Shown here: positions 32,673 through 42,248 of the stretch, in pieces | Layout: each line of letters starts with the position of its first letter | How positions within the stretch are numbered: the stretch's first letter is position 1 | Origin: Ochrobactrum sp. RH2CCR150 | GTDB taxonomy: Bacteria; Pseudomonadota; Alphaproteobacteria; Rhizobiales; Rhizobiaceae | Reading direction: 5' to 3' | DNA length: 64,000 bases | Assembly (NCBI GenBank): GCA_014138095.1 | Contig: JACGXE010000001.1 | Location: forward strand, 558,001-622,000 | Notes under the pieces: generated by a model | What the model was told of the DNA's origin: nothing | Databases searched by the model: none | What the model saw: the letters and a program-made list of their open reading frames with translations, nothing else | Program-made: the position numbers and the translations under genes

Positions 32673-34796
32673 ATGGCGAAGCGGAAAGCCGGTCCGGCAG
32701 AGGCGGGAGGCTCCATGGCGAGCACATCCCAGCAGGATTTCCGTATTCTGTTCACCACCCATCCGACGCCAATGTGGGTCTATGATCCGCAGACTCTCGG
32801 CTTCATCATCATGAACGACGCGGCCTATGCGCTTTACGGCTACACGCCCGACGAGCTGCCGGGCATGACCGTACTTGATATCCGTCCGCATACTGAGCGC
32901 GAGCGCATGCTGAGCGCTGTTCGTGATCGCAGCGATCTGGAGCGCCCGGAGCGCTGGCAGCACCGGCGCGCCGACGGCGAAATCATCGAAGTCCTGACCT
33001 ACGGGCGTGAGGTACAGTTCGATGGCAGGGAAGCTATTCTCGCCATTGTGCAGGACCGGACCGAACTTGCCGAAGCCAACCGGCAGGCGATCCATGCCCA
33101 GTCTTTGCTCGATAGCCTTGTCAGCAATCTGCCGCTCGGCGTGTTCATCAAGGACATGCAGGATGAGGGGCGTTACGTGCTCTACAATCAGGCGGCATCG
33201 CAGGCGAGCGGCAAGGCGGTCGAGACGGTGGTCGGCTTTACCGACGCGCAACTGATGACGGATCTGGAGCGCCGCCAATATGCGCAGCAGGATCGTCAGG
33301 TGATGAGCAAGGGCGAAGCGCTGAGCGTCGAATATAAAACCCATCACGACGATGGAACCCTGCGTATTCTGCGCGTGATCAAGAGTTCCATTCCGCCGAT
33401 TGACGGCGCTTCGCCGCGCTATCTGATCGGCCTGATCGAAGACGTCACCGAACGACGCGAAATCGAGGCGCGCATGGCCCATATCGCCATGCATGACAGC
33501 CTCACGCGATTGCCCAACCGTGCCTATTTCTCCCATCATGTGGAGGAATTGCAGAAAAAGGGCGGTGATGCGGAGCCATTTGCGCTTTTCTATATCGACA
33601 TCGATCATTTCAAGAGCATCAACGACAATATCGGCCATCAGGCAGGCGACCAGCTTTTGCAGCAGGTGGCCGAGCGGTTGCGTCAGATCACCACGAGCGA
33701 CCAGTTCATCGCACGGCTCGGCGGCGATGAATTCGCCGTCATTTACCGCAGCGGGACCGTTGGCCAGATCGCCATGTTTGCGGATCGGGTGCTTTCGGCG
33801 TTTCAGGAACCGTTCAAGCTCGGCGATAACTCCGAATTCGTCACCTGCAGCATGGGCATCGCGCAGGCGCCGCTGCATGGCGATAATTCCGACGTGCTGA
33901 TGCGCAATGCCGATCTGGCGCTTCACGCATCGAAATCGAGCGGCAGGCGCAGCTTCCATTTCTACCAGCACTCGCTGCGTCTGGCCGCTGAAAAGCGCCA
34001 CATCATGACGAGCGAGCTGCGTCAGGCGCTGTCGTCCCAACAGTTCGAACTGCATTACCAGCCGATCTTCAATCTGGAGAGCGGGTTGATTTCCGGTTTC
34101 GAAGCACTGATCCGCTGGCGTCATCCCGAACGCGGGATGATTTCCCCGGCGGAATTCATTCCGCTTGCGGAAGAAACCGGATTGATCGGCCCTATCGGTG
34201 ATTGGGTACTGTTGGCTGCCTGCCGCGAAGCGGTTTCCTGGCCGGAGGACATCAAGGTTTCGGTCAATCTGTCGCCGGTCCAGTTCAGCCAAAGCTCGCT
34301 TCTGCACTCTGTAACCGATGCGCTGGACGCGGCCCGCCTGTCGCCGAACCGGCTCGAACTGGAAATCACCGAATCGGTGTTCCTCTCCAACAGCAAGCAC
34401 AATATCGAGCTGCTGTTCGAGTTGCGCCGCCTTGGCGCTCGCATTGCCATGGACGATTTCGGCACCGGCTATTCCTCGCTCAGCTATCTGCGCTCCTTTC
34501 CGTTTGACAAGATCAAGATCGATCGCAGCTTCGTATCCGGGATCGAAGCGGATACGCGTGATCTCGCTATCATCCAGGCGGTGGCCACGCTGGGCGCTGG
34601 TTTCAACATTGTCACCACTGCCGAAGGCGTAGAAACAACACAGCAGCTTGAGCGCCTGAGGACCGAACGTTTCGGCGAAGTGCAGGGCTTTCTGACCGGA
34701 CGCCCGATGCCGGCCAGCGATGTGCAGGCCTTTATCCAGAGCAACAACGGCACCGGTCTCGCCATGCCCGCAGCCCATAACCGGCTGCCAATCTGA
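32673..34796 (+). CDS. Cyclic-di-GMP protein with PAS, GGDEF and EAL domains
   Basis: A 707-residue cytoplasmic signalling protein with no membrane segment. Two PAS-type sensor domains cover about 20-130 and 135-265. The diguanylate cyclase domain has an intact GGDEF at 350-354 preceded by Arg-Leu. The phosphodiesterase domain has Glu-Ala-Leu at 477-479 (EALIRW), Asp-Asp-Phe-Gly-Thr-Gly-Tyr-Ser-Ser and Thr-Thr-Ala-Glu-Gly-Val-Glu. Both catalytic sets look intact, so it may make, degrade or switch between the two. The start at 32673 is preferred over a GTG at 32646 because AAGGGG is six bases upstream. Nothing adjacent defines its output. Confidence 0.93.
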   Translation: MAKRKAGPAEAGGSMASTSQQDFRILFTTHPTPMWVYDPQTLGFIIMNDAAYALYGYTPDELPGMTVLDIRPHTERERMLSAVRDRSDLERPERWQHRRADGEIIEVLTYGREVQFDGREAILAIVQDRTELAEANRQAIHAQSLLDSLVSNLPLGVFIKDMQDEGRYVLYNQAASQASGKAVETVVGFTDAQLMTDLERRQYAQQDRQVMSKGEALSVEYKTHHDDGTLRILRVIKSSIPPIDGASPRYLIGLIEDVTERREIEARMAHIAMHDSLTRLPNRAYFSHHVEELQKKGGDAEPFALFYIDIDHFKSINDNIGHQAGDQLLQQVAERLRQITTSDQFIARLGGDEFAVIYRSGTVGQIAMFADRVLSAFQEPFKLGDNSEFVTCSMGIAQAPLHGDNSDVLMRNADLALHASKSSGRRSFHFYQHSLRLAAEKRHIMTSELRQALSSQQFELHYQPIFNLESGLISGFEALIRWRHPERGMISPAEFIPLAEETGLIGPIGDWVLLAACREAVSWPEDIKVSVNLSPVQFSQSSLLHSVTDALDAARLSPNRLELEITESVFLSNSKHNIELLFELRRLGARIAMDDFGTGYSSLSYLRSFPFDKIKIDRSFVSGIEADTRDLAIIQAVATLGAGFNIVTTAEGVETTQQLERLRTERFGEVQGFLTGRPMPASDVQAFIQSNNGTGLAMPAAHNRLPI

Positions 34797-34846
34797 CCCG
34801 GAAAATCCGCCGTCACTACACCGCATTTCCGCTTCCAAAAAAGCGC

Positions 34847-34877
34847 TTGACCTTCCAACGGTGGGAAGGACTACTTA
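34847..34877 (+). promoter_or_regulatory. MerR-type (CueR) copper promoter of copA
   Basis: TTGACC (34847-34852), a 19-base spacer and TACTTA (34872-34877) give the long spacer typical of MerR-family promoters. The spacer contains the dyad CCTTCC-N7-GGAAGG (34851-34869), the usual core of CueR sites ahead of copA. A CueR gene is found at 40043-40492. Confidence 0.85.
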
Positions 34878-34949
34878 TATGGCAATTCAGAAATTTAGCC
34901 TCTCCGGAGGTGTGAAAGGGGACCGCTAAAGGTCTCGAAGAGGATTGCC

Positions 34950-37430
34950 ATGAACAAGCCCGTCGATCACGAATCCATCAGCTTTCCCGTTCCCGTGGAA
35001 GGCATGAGCTGCGCATCCTGTGTCTCCTCGGTCGAAAAGGCCGTGTCGAAGGTCGCAGGCGTCGACAAGGTTTCCGTCAATCTCGCCACCGAACGCGCCG
35101 ATGTTACCTTCAAGGGCACGCCGGATCTGCCTGCCGTCATCGATGCCATCCGCAAGGCGGGTTACGAGGTTCCGTCCGGCAGCATCGATCTCGCCATTGA
35201 CGGCATGAGCTGCGCCTCCTGCGTCAGCAAAGTCGAAAAGGCGCTGAATGCGGTGCCGGGCGTGACGCGCGCCAACGTCAATCTGGCGACCGAGCGTGCG
35301 CATGTGGAACTGGCCGGACAGGTCGAGACCGCCGAACTCGTCAAGGCTGTCGAGAAAGCCGGTTACGAGGCGCGGTCGCTGAACGATCACGCCGACGAAG
35401 CACCAGCTGAAACCCAAAGCGAAAAGCGCGATGCCGAAGCTGTTGAACTGAAAAAGAGCGTTCTGCTGGCGGCAGTTTTGACCCTTCCGGTCTTCGTGCT
35501 GGAAATGGGATCGCATCTCATTCCCGCTGTCCATATGTTCGTGATGGACCGGGTCGGCATGCAGAATAGCTGGTATCTGCAATTCGTGTTGACCACGCTT
35601 GTGTTGTTCGGGCCGGGTCTGCGCTTCTTCAAGAAGGGCATTCCGGCGCTGCTGCGCGCAACACCGGATATGAACTCGCTGGTTGTTGTCGGCACGCTTG
35701 CGGCCTGGGGCTTCTCGCTTGTCGCAACCTTCCTGCCGGGCATTTTGCCCGCGGGCACGGTCAACGTTTATTTCGAGGCGGCCGCGGTCATCGTCACGCT
35801 GATCCTGATCGGGCGCTATCTTGAAGCGCGCGCCAAGGGACGCACCAGCGCGGCCATCAGCCGTCTGGTCGGCTTGCAGGCCAAGTCGGCCCGGGTGGTG
35901 CGCGATGGCGAGACGCTCGATGTGCCGCTCGAAGACGTGCGTGCAGGCGATGTTGTACAAGTGCGCCCCGGCGAGAAAGTGCCGGTCGATGGCGAAGTGA
36001 TCGAAGGTTCGTCCTATGTCGATGAATCGATGATCACCGGCGAGCCCGTGCCTGTCGCCAAGAACAAGGGTGCGGAAGTGGTTGGCGGCACCATCAACAA
36101 AACGGGCGCTTTTACCTTCCGCGCCACCAAGGTTGGCCGCGACATGGTGATCTCGCAGATCATCCGCATGGTGGAAGATGCACAGGCCGACAAGCTGCCC
36201 ATTCAGGCCAAGGTCGACAAGGTGACAGGCTGGTTCGTGCCCGCCGTCATGGCCGCTGCCGCGCTGACCTTCGTGCTCTGGCTCGCCATTGGCGGCACCG
36301 CGATGCTCGGCTATGCGCTGGTCAATGCGATTGCCGTTCTCATCATTGCCTGCCCATGCGCAATGGGGCTGGCAACCCCGACATCGATCATGGTTGGCAC
36401 CGGTCGCGCGGCAGAGTTCGGTGTTCTGTTTCGCCGTGGCGATGCGCTGCAAACCTTGCGTGATGCAACGATTATCGCTGTCGACAAGACCGGCACGCTG
36501 ACCCAGGGCAAGCCCGCACTGGCGCATTTTGCAACGGTGGACGGTTTCGACAGGCAAGAACTTCTGGCGCTGGTGGCAGCTGTCGAGGCTCGCTCTGAAC
36601 ATCCGATTGCCGACGCCATCGTGACGGCTGCCAAGGAAAAGGGCCTGAAGCTTGCTGATGTCTCGGCTTTCGAAGCAGTGCCGGGTTTCGGTCTCAAGGC
36701 GACGGTATCAGGGCATGAAGTCGCCATCGGCGCCGACCGCTATATGGCCAAACTCGGCCATGATGTGGCGGTATTTGCCGAGGATGCGAAGCGTCTCGGC
36801 GATGAAGGCCAATCTCCGCTTTATGCCGCCGTTGACGGTAAGCTTGCGGCCATCATCACGGTCGCCGACCCGATGAAGGAAACCACGCCTGCCGCCATCG
36901 CTGCCCTGCACGAGCAGGGGCTTACCGTGGCGATGATCACCGGCGACAATCGCCGCACTGCGCAGGCCATCGCCAAGCGGCTCGGCATTGATGAAGTGGT
37001 GGCGGAAGTGCTGCCGGACGGCAAGGTCGAAGCGCTGAAGCGGCTTTCGGCTGGCGGCAAGCGTATTGCTTTCGTCGGTGACGGCATCAACGACGCCCCG
37101 GCGCTGGCAGCAGCAGATGTTGGCATTGCCATTGGCACCGGCACGGATATTGCGATTGAAAGCGCGGATGTGGTGCTGATGTCAGGCGACCTGCGCGGTG
37201 TTGCAAACGCCATCGCGATATCGAAAGCGACAATCCGCAATATCAGCGAAAACCTCTTCTGGGCCTTCGCCTATAATGTGGCGCTCATTCCGGTCGCTGC
37301 CGGTATTCTCTATCCCTTCACCGGCACTTTGCTATCGCCGGTTCTGGCAGCGGGTGCGATGGCGCTGTCGAGCATCTTCGTGCTCAGCAATGCGCTGAGG
37401 CTCCGCCGGTTCCAAAGCCCACTCGGCTGA
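34950..37430 (+). CDS. copA: Copper-exporting P1B-type ATPase
   Basis: An 826-residue inner-membrane Cu(I) pump. Two N-terminal heavy-metal domains carry GMSCASC (Cys21/Cys24 and Cys88/Cys91). About eight membrane segments include the ion-site Cys468-Pro-Cys470. The phosphorylation motif Asp512-Lys-Thr-Gly-Thr-Leu, the Ser-Glu-His-Pro motif near 549 and the Gly-Asp-Gly-Ile-Asn-Asp hinge are all present. The promoter has the CueR geometry and a strong terminator follows. The encoded regulator lies 2.6 kb downstream, beyond gcd. Confidence 0.97.
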   Translation: MNKPVDHESISFPVPVEGMSCASCVSSVEKAVSKVAGVDKVSVNLATERADVTFKGTPDLPAVIDAIRKAGYEVPSGSIDLAIDGMSCASCVSKVEKALNAVPGVTRANVNLATERAHVELAGQVETAELVKAVEKAGYEARSLNDHADEAPAETQSEKRDAEAVELKKSVLLAAVLTLPVFVLEMGSHLIPAVHMFVMDRVGMQNSWYLQFVLTTLVLFGPGLRFFKKGIPALLRATPDMNSLVVVGTLAAWGFSLVATFLPGILPAGTVNVYFEAAAVIVTLILIGRYLEARAKGRTSAAISRLVGLQAKSARVVRDGETLDVPLEDVRAGDVVQVRPGEKVPVDGEVIEGSSYVDESMITGEPVPVAKNKGAEVVGGTINKTGAFTFRATKVGRDMVISQIIRMVEDAQADKLPIQAKVDKVTGWFVPAVMAAAALTFVLWLAIGGTAMLGYALVNAIAVLIIACPCAMGLATPTSIMVGTGRAAEFGVLFRRGDALQTLRDATIIAVDKTGTLTQGKPALAHFATVDGFDRQELLALVAAVEARSEHPIADAIVTAAKEKGLKLADVSAFEAVPGFGLKATVSGHEVAIGADRYMAKLGHDVAVFAEDAKRLGDEGQSPLYAAVDGKLAAIITVADPMKETTPAAIAALHEQGLTVAMITGDNRRTAQAIAKRLGIDEVVAEVLPDGKVEALKRLSAGGKRIAFVGDGINDAPALAAADVGIAIGTGTDIAIESADVVLMSGDLRGVANAIAISKATIRNISENLFWAFAYNVALIPVAAGILYPFTGTLLSPVLAAGAMALSSIFVLSNALRLRRFQSPLG

Positions 37431-37461
37431 CCAACGCAGCAATTCAAACTAACTCCCAAGC

Positions 37462-37493
37462 AAAGGCGGCTCTCACGAGCCGCCTTTTTTGTT
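37462..37493 (+). terminator. Rho-independent terminator of copA
   Basis: AAGGCGGCTC (37463-37472) pairs perfectly with GAGCCGCCTT (37477-37486) over TCAC and is followed by TTTTGTTT. Confidence 0.93.
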
Positions 37494-37661
37494 TCCTCTG
37501 GTCTTTTTAGATTTCTGCCTAGTTTTATTTGGAGGCAGAGAGTGTCGGTGCATTCGAAACGCAACGACACTCCCACCCATCAGGACTTCTCGCATTCGAT
37601 GTTTTCCGTGCATTCGGGTTCAGGCACGGCGGTCTGCAGTCACACTTGAAGGGGTATTATT

Positions 37662-39971
37662 TTGCTTATTTCCTTGACCTCTATCGTCCTTGTGCTGGTC
37701 GGGCTGGCGCTCGGCTGGGGCGGTGTCCAGCTCGTTACCCTGGGGGGCAGCTGGTACTACATCATTGCGGCTGTCGGCTTTTTGCTGACAGCCGCTCTCC
37801 TCTTGAAAAGAAGCGCGGCGGCTCTGTGGCTCTATGCGCTGATCGTGCTCGGCTCGCTGGGCTGGGCCGTTTATGAAGTCGGTTTCGATTGGTGGCAGCT
37901 TGGCGCGCGCGGCGGCATTATCGTGCTGCTTGGCCTCTGGCTTTTGACCCCGTGGATCCGCAAGCCGCTGAATGGCGGGCAGGGCGGCGGTGGCCTGCCG
38001 CTGACGGTCGCAAGCGTGATTGCGCTTGCAATCGCCGGTTATTCCATGACACAGGACCCCTACAATATTGCGGGCAGTCTCCCGACAGACAAGGTTGCGG
38101 CGACACCCGATCTGGGCGGCAATGTACCGGACGGTGAATGGCACCAATATGGCCGCACACCCTATGGCCAGCGTTATTCGCCGCTGTCGCAGATCACGCC
38201 GGACAATGTCTCCAAATTGCAGGTTGCCTGGCAGTACCAGACCGGTGACGTGAAGCAGCCGCAAGATGTCGGCGAAACCACCTATCAGGTGACGCCGCTC
38301 AAGATTGGCGACTCGCTCTATCTCTGCACGCCGCATAATTGGGCGATTGCGCTCGACGCCGCGACCGGCAAGGAAAAGTGGAAGTTTGACCCGAAAGTCG
38401 GCTTCAACACCGACCGCCAGCACCAGACCTGCCGTGGCGTGAGCTACTGGAAGGACTCCAATGCAACGGCTGGCGCCAAATGCGCCGAGCGGGTCTATCT
38501 GCCGACCTCGGATGCCCGCCTGATCGCGCTTGATACGGCGACCGGTGAAATCTGCACCGATTTTGCCAATGGCGGCACGCTCGATCTCAGCCATGGCATG
38601 AAGTTTAATCCGGCCGGTTATTATTACTCGACCTCGCCTCCGGCTGTTGTTGGCGACAAGATCATTGTCGGCGGCGCCGTCAACGACAATTACTCGACGG
38701 AAGAACAGTCGGGCGTCATCCGCGCCTTCGATATCCGCACGGGCCAGCTTATCTGGAACTGGGATTCGGGTAATCCGGACGTCACGACACCGTTGCCGGA
38801 AGGCCAGTTCTACACGACGAATTCGCCCAATAGCTGGTCGGTCTCCAGCGTGGACGAAAAACTCGGCCTGATCTTCGTTCCGCTTGGCAATCAGGTGCCT
38901 GACCAGCTCGGCATGGGACGCAGCGAAAATGTGGAGAAATATTCCTCCTCCATCGTCGCACTTGATGTGAATACGGGTCAGGTGAAGTGGGTGCGCCAGA
39001 CGGTCCATCACGATCTGTGGGATATGGACGTTCCGGCGCAGCCGGTTCTGCTTGATATCAACGGTACGCCAGCGCTGGTCGGTCCGACCAAGCAGGGCGA
39101 CCTCTATGTGCTCGACCGCCGCACCGGCGAGCCGATCATTCCGATCAAGGAAATTCCGGCCCCGACCGGCACAATCTCGGAAGATCATTCGTCGCCAACG
39201 CAGCCGATTTCCGATCTGACCTTCAGCCCACCAGCATTGCGCGAAAGCGATATGTGGGGCGTGACGATGTTCGATCAGCTCGCCTGCCGCATCAAGTTCC
39301 ACCAGCTGGCCTATGAGGGGCGCTACACGCCGCCGTCGCTGAAGGGCACCATTGTCTATCCGGGCAATTTCGGTGTCTTCAACTGGGGCAGTGTGGCCGT
39401 TGATCCGGTGCGTCAGGTGATGTTCGGCATGCCGACCTATCTGGCCTTCACCTCGCGCCTTGTTCCGCGTTCGGAAATTCCGCCGAAGGGACAGGATGAA
39501 AAGGGCAGCGAACAGGGACTGAACCGCAATGATGGTGCGCCTTATGGCGTCTTCATGGGACCGTTCCTCGGACCGCTCGGCATTCCGTGCCAGACTCCGC
39601 CATGGGGCTATGTTGCGGGCGTCGATCTGCGAACCGGCAAGACCGTCTACAAGCATCGCAATGGCACCATTCGCGATATGGCGCCGGTTCCGCTGCCGCT
39701 GAAAGTCGGCGTGCCGGGCATCGGTGGTCCGATGATTACGGCGGGCGGCGTTGCCTTCCTCGGCGCAGCTGTCGACGATTATTTGCGCGCCTATGATCTG
39801 ACCAGCGGTAAGGTGCTTTGGGAAGCGCGTCTGCCCGCAGGCGGACAGGCGACGCCGATGTCCTATACGGTTGGCGATCAGCAATTTGTGCTGATGGTTG
39901 CCGGTGGGCACGGTTCTATCGGCACCAAGCCGGGCGATTACGTCATCGCCTATACGCTTCCAAAAAGCTAA
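37662..39971 (+). CDS. gcd: Membrane-bound PQQ-dependent glucose dehydrogenase
   Basis: A 769-residue inner-membrane enzyme whose catalytic beta-propeller faces the periplasm and oxidises glucose to gluconolactone, passing electrons to ubiquinone. Five hydrophobic segments fill residues 1-130. The PQQ propeller follows (Gly-Glu-Trp-His-Gln-Tyr-Gly-Arg-Thr ... His-His-Asp-Leu-Trp-Asp-Met-Asp-Val-Pro ... Ala-Gly-Gly-His-Gly). The start is a TTG at 37662 behind AAGGGG with a seven-base gap. No PQQ synthesis genes are in the window, so the cofactor must be made elsewhere or taken up. It lies between copA and cueR but has its own terminator. Confidence 0.95.
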   Translation: MLISLTSIVLVLVGLALGWGGVQLVTLGGSWYYIIAAVGFLLTAALLLKRSAAALWLYALIVLGSLGWAVYEVGFDWWQLGARGGIIVLLGLWLLTPWIRKPLNGGQGGGGLPLTVASVIALAIAGYSMTQDPYNIAGSLPTDKVAATPDLGGNVPDGEWHQYGRTPYGQRYSPLSQITPDNVSKLQVAWQYQTGDVKQPQDVGETTYQVTPLKIGDSLYLCTPHNWAIALDAATGKEKWKFDPKVGFNTDRQHQTCRGVSYWKDSNATAGAKCAERVYLPTSDARLIALDTATGEICTDFANGGTLDLSHGMKFNPAGYYYSTSPPAVVGDKIIVGGAVNDNYSTEEQSGVIRAFDIRTGQLIWNWDSGNPDVTTPLPEGQFYTTNSPNSWSVSSVDEKLGLIFVPLGNQVPDQLGMGRSENVEKYSSSIVALDVNTGQVKWVRQTVHHDLWDMDVPAQPVLLDINGTPALVGPTKQGDLYVLDRRTGEPIIPIKEIPAPTGTISEDHSSPTQPISDLTFSPPALRESDMWGVTMFDQLACRIKFHQLAYEGRYTPPSLKGTIVYPGNFGVFNWGSVAVDPVRQVMFGMPTYLAFTSRLVPRSEIPPKGQDEKGSEQGLNRNDGAPYGVFMGPFLGPLGIPCQTPPWGYVAGVDLRTGKTVYKHRNGTIRDMAPVPLPLKVGVPGIGGPMITAGGVAFLGAAVDDYLRAYDLTSGKVLWEARLPAGGQATPMSYTVGDQQFVLMVAGGHGSIGTKPGDYVIAYTLPKS

Positions 39972-39992
39972 CTCCCAAAGGGAGCTGCAATA

Positions 39993-40022
39993 AAAACGCC
40001 GGGAGAAATCCCGGCGTTTTTT
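39993..40022. terminator. Bidirectional terminator between gcd and cueR
   Basis: ACGCCGGGA (39996-40004) pairs with TCCCGGCGT (40009-40017) over GAAA, with A-run before and T-run after. It separates the convergent gcd and cueR genes. Confidence 0.93.
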
Positions 40023-40042
40023 CATCTGAAGATGTGGATCGG

Positions 40043-40492
40043 TCAGACCTTGCTGTGCAGCAATTCGCCCTTGCGCGCGGCGGGGCGCTTGCGCGGCTCG
40101 GCGGCATTTTCCGCAAGCTGGTGAATGATCGGACAGTCGGGGCGATTGTCGCCATGGCAGTTCTTTGCCAGATGGCGCAGCGTGTCGGCCATTTCCTGAA
40201 GCTGGAGCATCTTGGTTTCAAGCTCCTCGACATGAACGAGCGCGACCTTCTTCACATCGGCGGATGCGCGGTTGCGGTCACGCCAGAGCGCCAGCAGTTC
40301 CTTGATTTGTTCGACCTGAAAACCGAGATCGCGGCTGCGGCGAATAAAGCGCAGCGTCTCGACATCTTTTTGCGTGTAGACGCGATAGCCGGAATCCGTG
40401 CGATCAGCAGCCTCGATAAGCTCGATGGTTTCATAATGGCGGATCATCTTCGCCGATATGCCTGATGCTGTGGCTGCCTGCCCGATATTCAT
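40043..40492 (-). CDS. cueR: Copper-responsive MerR-family activator
   Basis: A 149-residue regulator. The N-terminal MerR helix-turn-helix (Asn-Ile-Gly-Gln-Ala-Ala-Thr-Ala-Ser-Gly-Ile-Ser-Ala-Lys-Met-Ile-Arg-His-Tyr-Glu) is followed by a long dimer helix and the metal loop Cys112-x7-Cys120, the same numbering as E. coli CueR. Two Cys seven residues apart indicate Cu(I)/Ag(I) sensing. The start at 40492 has GAGGAACGG upstream; an in-frame start at 40537 would add 15 residues before the conserved N-terminus. It should activate copA through the 19-bp-spacer promoter at 34847. Confidence 0.95.
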   Translation of the reverse strand: MNIGQAATASGISAKMIRHYETIELIEAADRTDSGYRVYTQKDVETLRFIRRSRDLGFQVEQIKELLALWRDRNRASADVKKVALVHVEELETKMLQLQEMADTLRHLAKNCHGDNRPDCPIIHQLAENAAEPRKRPAARKGELLHSKV

Positions 40493-40566
40493 TCCGTTCC
40501 TCGCCCAATGTTGGTTTAACAGGATATAGGAGCGCAATATGGCTATTCAAAGGGGTACGGGCCGGT

Positions 40567-41313
40567 TCAGGCGTCTCTTCCGGCCTGTTTCATGAGATAA
40601 TGTTCGAGGGTTTGAAAGCCGTCGAAGATCAGAATGGCCAGCGCCGCGACGACGAGACCGCCTTGCAGCACGAAAGCGAGGTTGTTGGAGATGAGGCCGG
40701 CAATGATCACTTCGCCAAGCGTGCTGGCCGCGACCGTCGAGCCGATGGTGGCGGTGGCAAGGCCGATGACCGCCGACAGCCTTATTCCGGCAAGGATGAC
40801 GGGCATGGCAAGCGGCATTTCAACTTTGACCAGACGCTGCATTCCCGTCATGCCCATGCCGCGTGCTGCTTCTACAACGGGCGCGGGAAGAGTGGTCAGG
40901 CTGGTCAGGGTGTTTTCGAAAATTGGCAGAAGCCCATAGAGAAACAGCGCGATCAGCGTCGGCTTGTCGCCGAAACCGAAAACCGGCACAGCAAGCGCCA
41001 GAACCGCGACGGGCGGAAATGTCTGGCCGATATTCACCAGACTGCGCGAAAGCGGCAAAAACTCTGCGCCCTGCCGTCTGGTCACGAAGATTGCCATGGC
41101 GACTGCAACCAGTGTCGATATCAGGGTGGCCAGCGCCACCAGCCCCAGATGCTGCAAGGTCAGCGTCAACAGATTGGCGCGGTCATAGATGACGGGTGCG
41201 CCATCGCTGACCAGCGGGCGGAAGACGGGTTCGAACAGATGCGGCTGCATCAGAAACAGAACGAGCACCGCCAGGAGCGCCAGCCGTGGAATGATGGAAA
41301 CGAACAGCCTCAT
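40567..41313 (-). CDS. yehW: Betaine/osmoprotectant ABC permease, YehW-like
   Basis: A 248-residue inner-membrane permease of the OpuCB/YehW type with about six hydrophobic segments and the Gly-Met-Gly-Met-Thr-Gly-Met-Gln-Arg EAA-like loop (about 152-160). The start at 41313 overlaps the ATPase stop (ATGA). The order of the four genes (binding protein, long permease, ATPase, short permease) is that of E. coli yehZYXW, a low-affinity glycine-betaine-type system. It is the last gene of the operon. Confidence 0.88.
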   Translation of the reverse strand: MRLFVSIIPRLALLAVLVLFLMQPHLFEPVFRPLVSDGAPVIYDRANLLTLTLQHLGLVALATLISTLVAVAMAIFVTRRQGAEFLPLSRSLVNIGQTFPPVAVLALAVPVFGFGDKPTLIALFLYGLLPIFENTLTSLTTLPAPVVEAARGMGMTGMQRLVKVEMPLAMPVILAGIRLSAVIGLATATIGSTVAASTLGEVIIAGLISNNLAFVLQGGLVVAALAILIFDGFQTLEHYLMKQAGRDA

Positions 41314-42248
41314 GCCGGGCGTTCCGCTTTCCGCAACAGTCTTTCCAGCGTCACGCGGCCGAGTGGCCTGCCGTCGCCATCGAGAACCGGCAATGCATTG
41401 CGACCCGACCATAAAAGCTCGGCCAGCGCGTCGCGTTGCGAGGCAGAGACGGGCATGGCGTCGCCGCTGGCGTCACCCGGTTGCAGGACCGTTTTCAGAT
41501 CAGTCAGCGAGAGCAGGCGGAACGGGCGCTCGCCGGTGCCGACCAGCCTTTCGACGAACTCCGTTGCAGGCCGTGCCAGAATTTCCGCGGGCGGGCCATA
41601 TTGCAAAAGCTTTCCGTCATCCATGACCGCAATATGGTCGCCGAGCGAAATCGCTTCCTCCATATCATGCGTGACCAGCAGGATCGTGGTGCCGAAACGG
41701 CGCTGGATGGCCTTCAGGTCTTCCTGCGCCTTGGCGCGGATGACCGGGTCGAGCGCGCCGAAAGGTTCGTCCATCAGCAATATGTTCGGTTCCGCCGCCA
41801 GCGCCCGTGCGACACCAACGCGCTGCTGCTGGCCGCCCGACAGTTCCTGCGGGTAACGGTCGCGATAGTCTGCCGGTTCAAGCTGAAACAGATCAAGCAA
41901 TTCATCGACGCGGGCATTGATCCGCTGTTTCGTCCAGCCGAGCAGAACCGGCACTGTGGCAATGTTTTCCGCAACTGTGCGATGTGGAAAGAGCCCGTGT
42001 TGCTGGATGACGTAACCGATCCGCCGCCTCAGGGCGTGACCGGGCTCGTCCATATTGCTGTGCCCGTCAATGCGGATTTCGCCTTCGGTCGGTTCGACAA
42101 GGCGGTTGACCATGCGCAGCAAGGTGGTCTTGCCCGAACCGGATGTGCCGACAATGGCCGCAATACTATGCGGCTCGACGGAAAAGCTGACCGCATCCAC
42201 CGCAGCCCGGCCATTATAGCGCTTGGTAATCCGGTCGAACTCGATCAT
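41310..42248 (-). CDS. yehX: Betaine/osmoprotectant ABC ATPase, YehX-like
   Basis: A 312-residue cytoplasmic ATPase. Walker A is Gly-Thr-Ser-Gly-Ser-Gly-Lys-Thr-Thr (34-42), the signature Leu-Ser-Gly-Gly-Gln-Gln-Gln-Arg lies near 134-141, and Walker B is Leu-Leu-Met-Asp-Glu-Pro. The Val-Ile-Gln-Gln-His-Gly-Leu-Phe-Pro-His Q-loop is typical of OpuCA/ProV proteins. A C-terminal CBS-like segment (about 255-305) suggests regulation by ionic strength or nucleotide, as in OpuA-type transporters. It overlaps the genes on both sides by four bases. Confidence 0.9.
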   Translation of the reverse strand: MIEFDRITKRYNGRAAVDAVSFSVEPHSIAAIVGTSGSGKTTLLRMVNRLVEPTEGEIRIDGHSNMDEPGHALRRRIGYVIQQHGLFPHRTVAENIATVPVLLGWTKQRINARVDELLDLFQLEPADYRDRYPQELSGGQQQRVGVARALAAEPNILLMDEPFGALDPVIRAKAQEDLKAIQRRFGTTILLVTHDMEEAISLGDHIAVMDDGKLLQYGPPAEILARPATEFVERLVGTGERPFRLLSLTDLKTVLQPGDASGDAMPVSASQRDALAELLWSGRNALPVLDGDGRPLGRVTLERLLRKAERPA

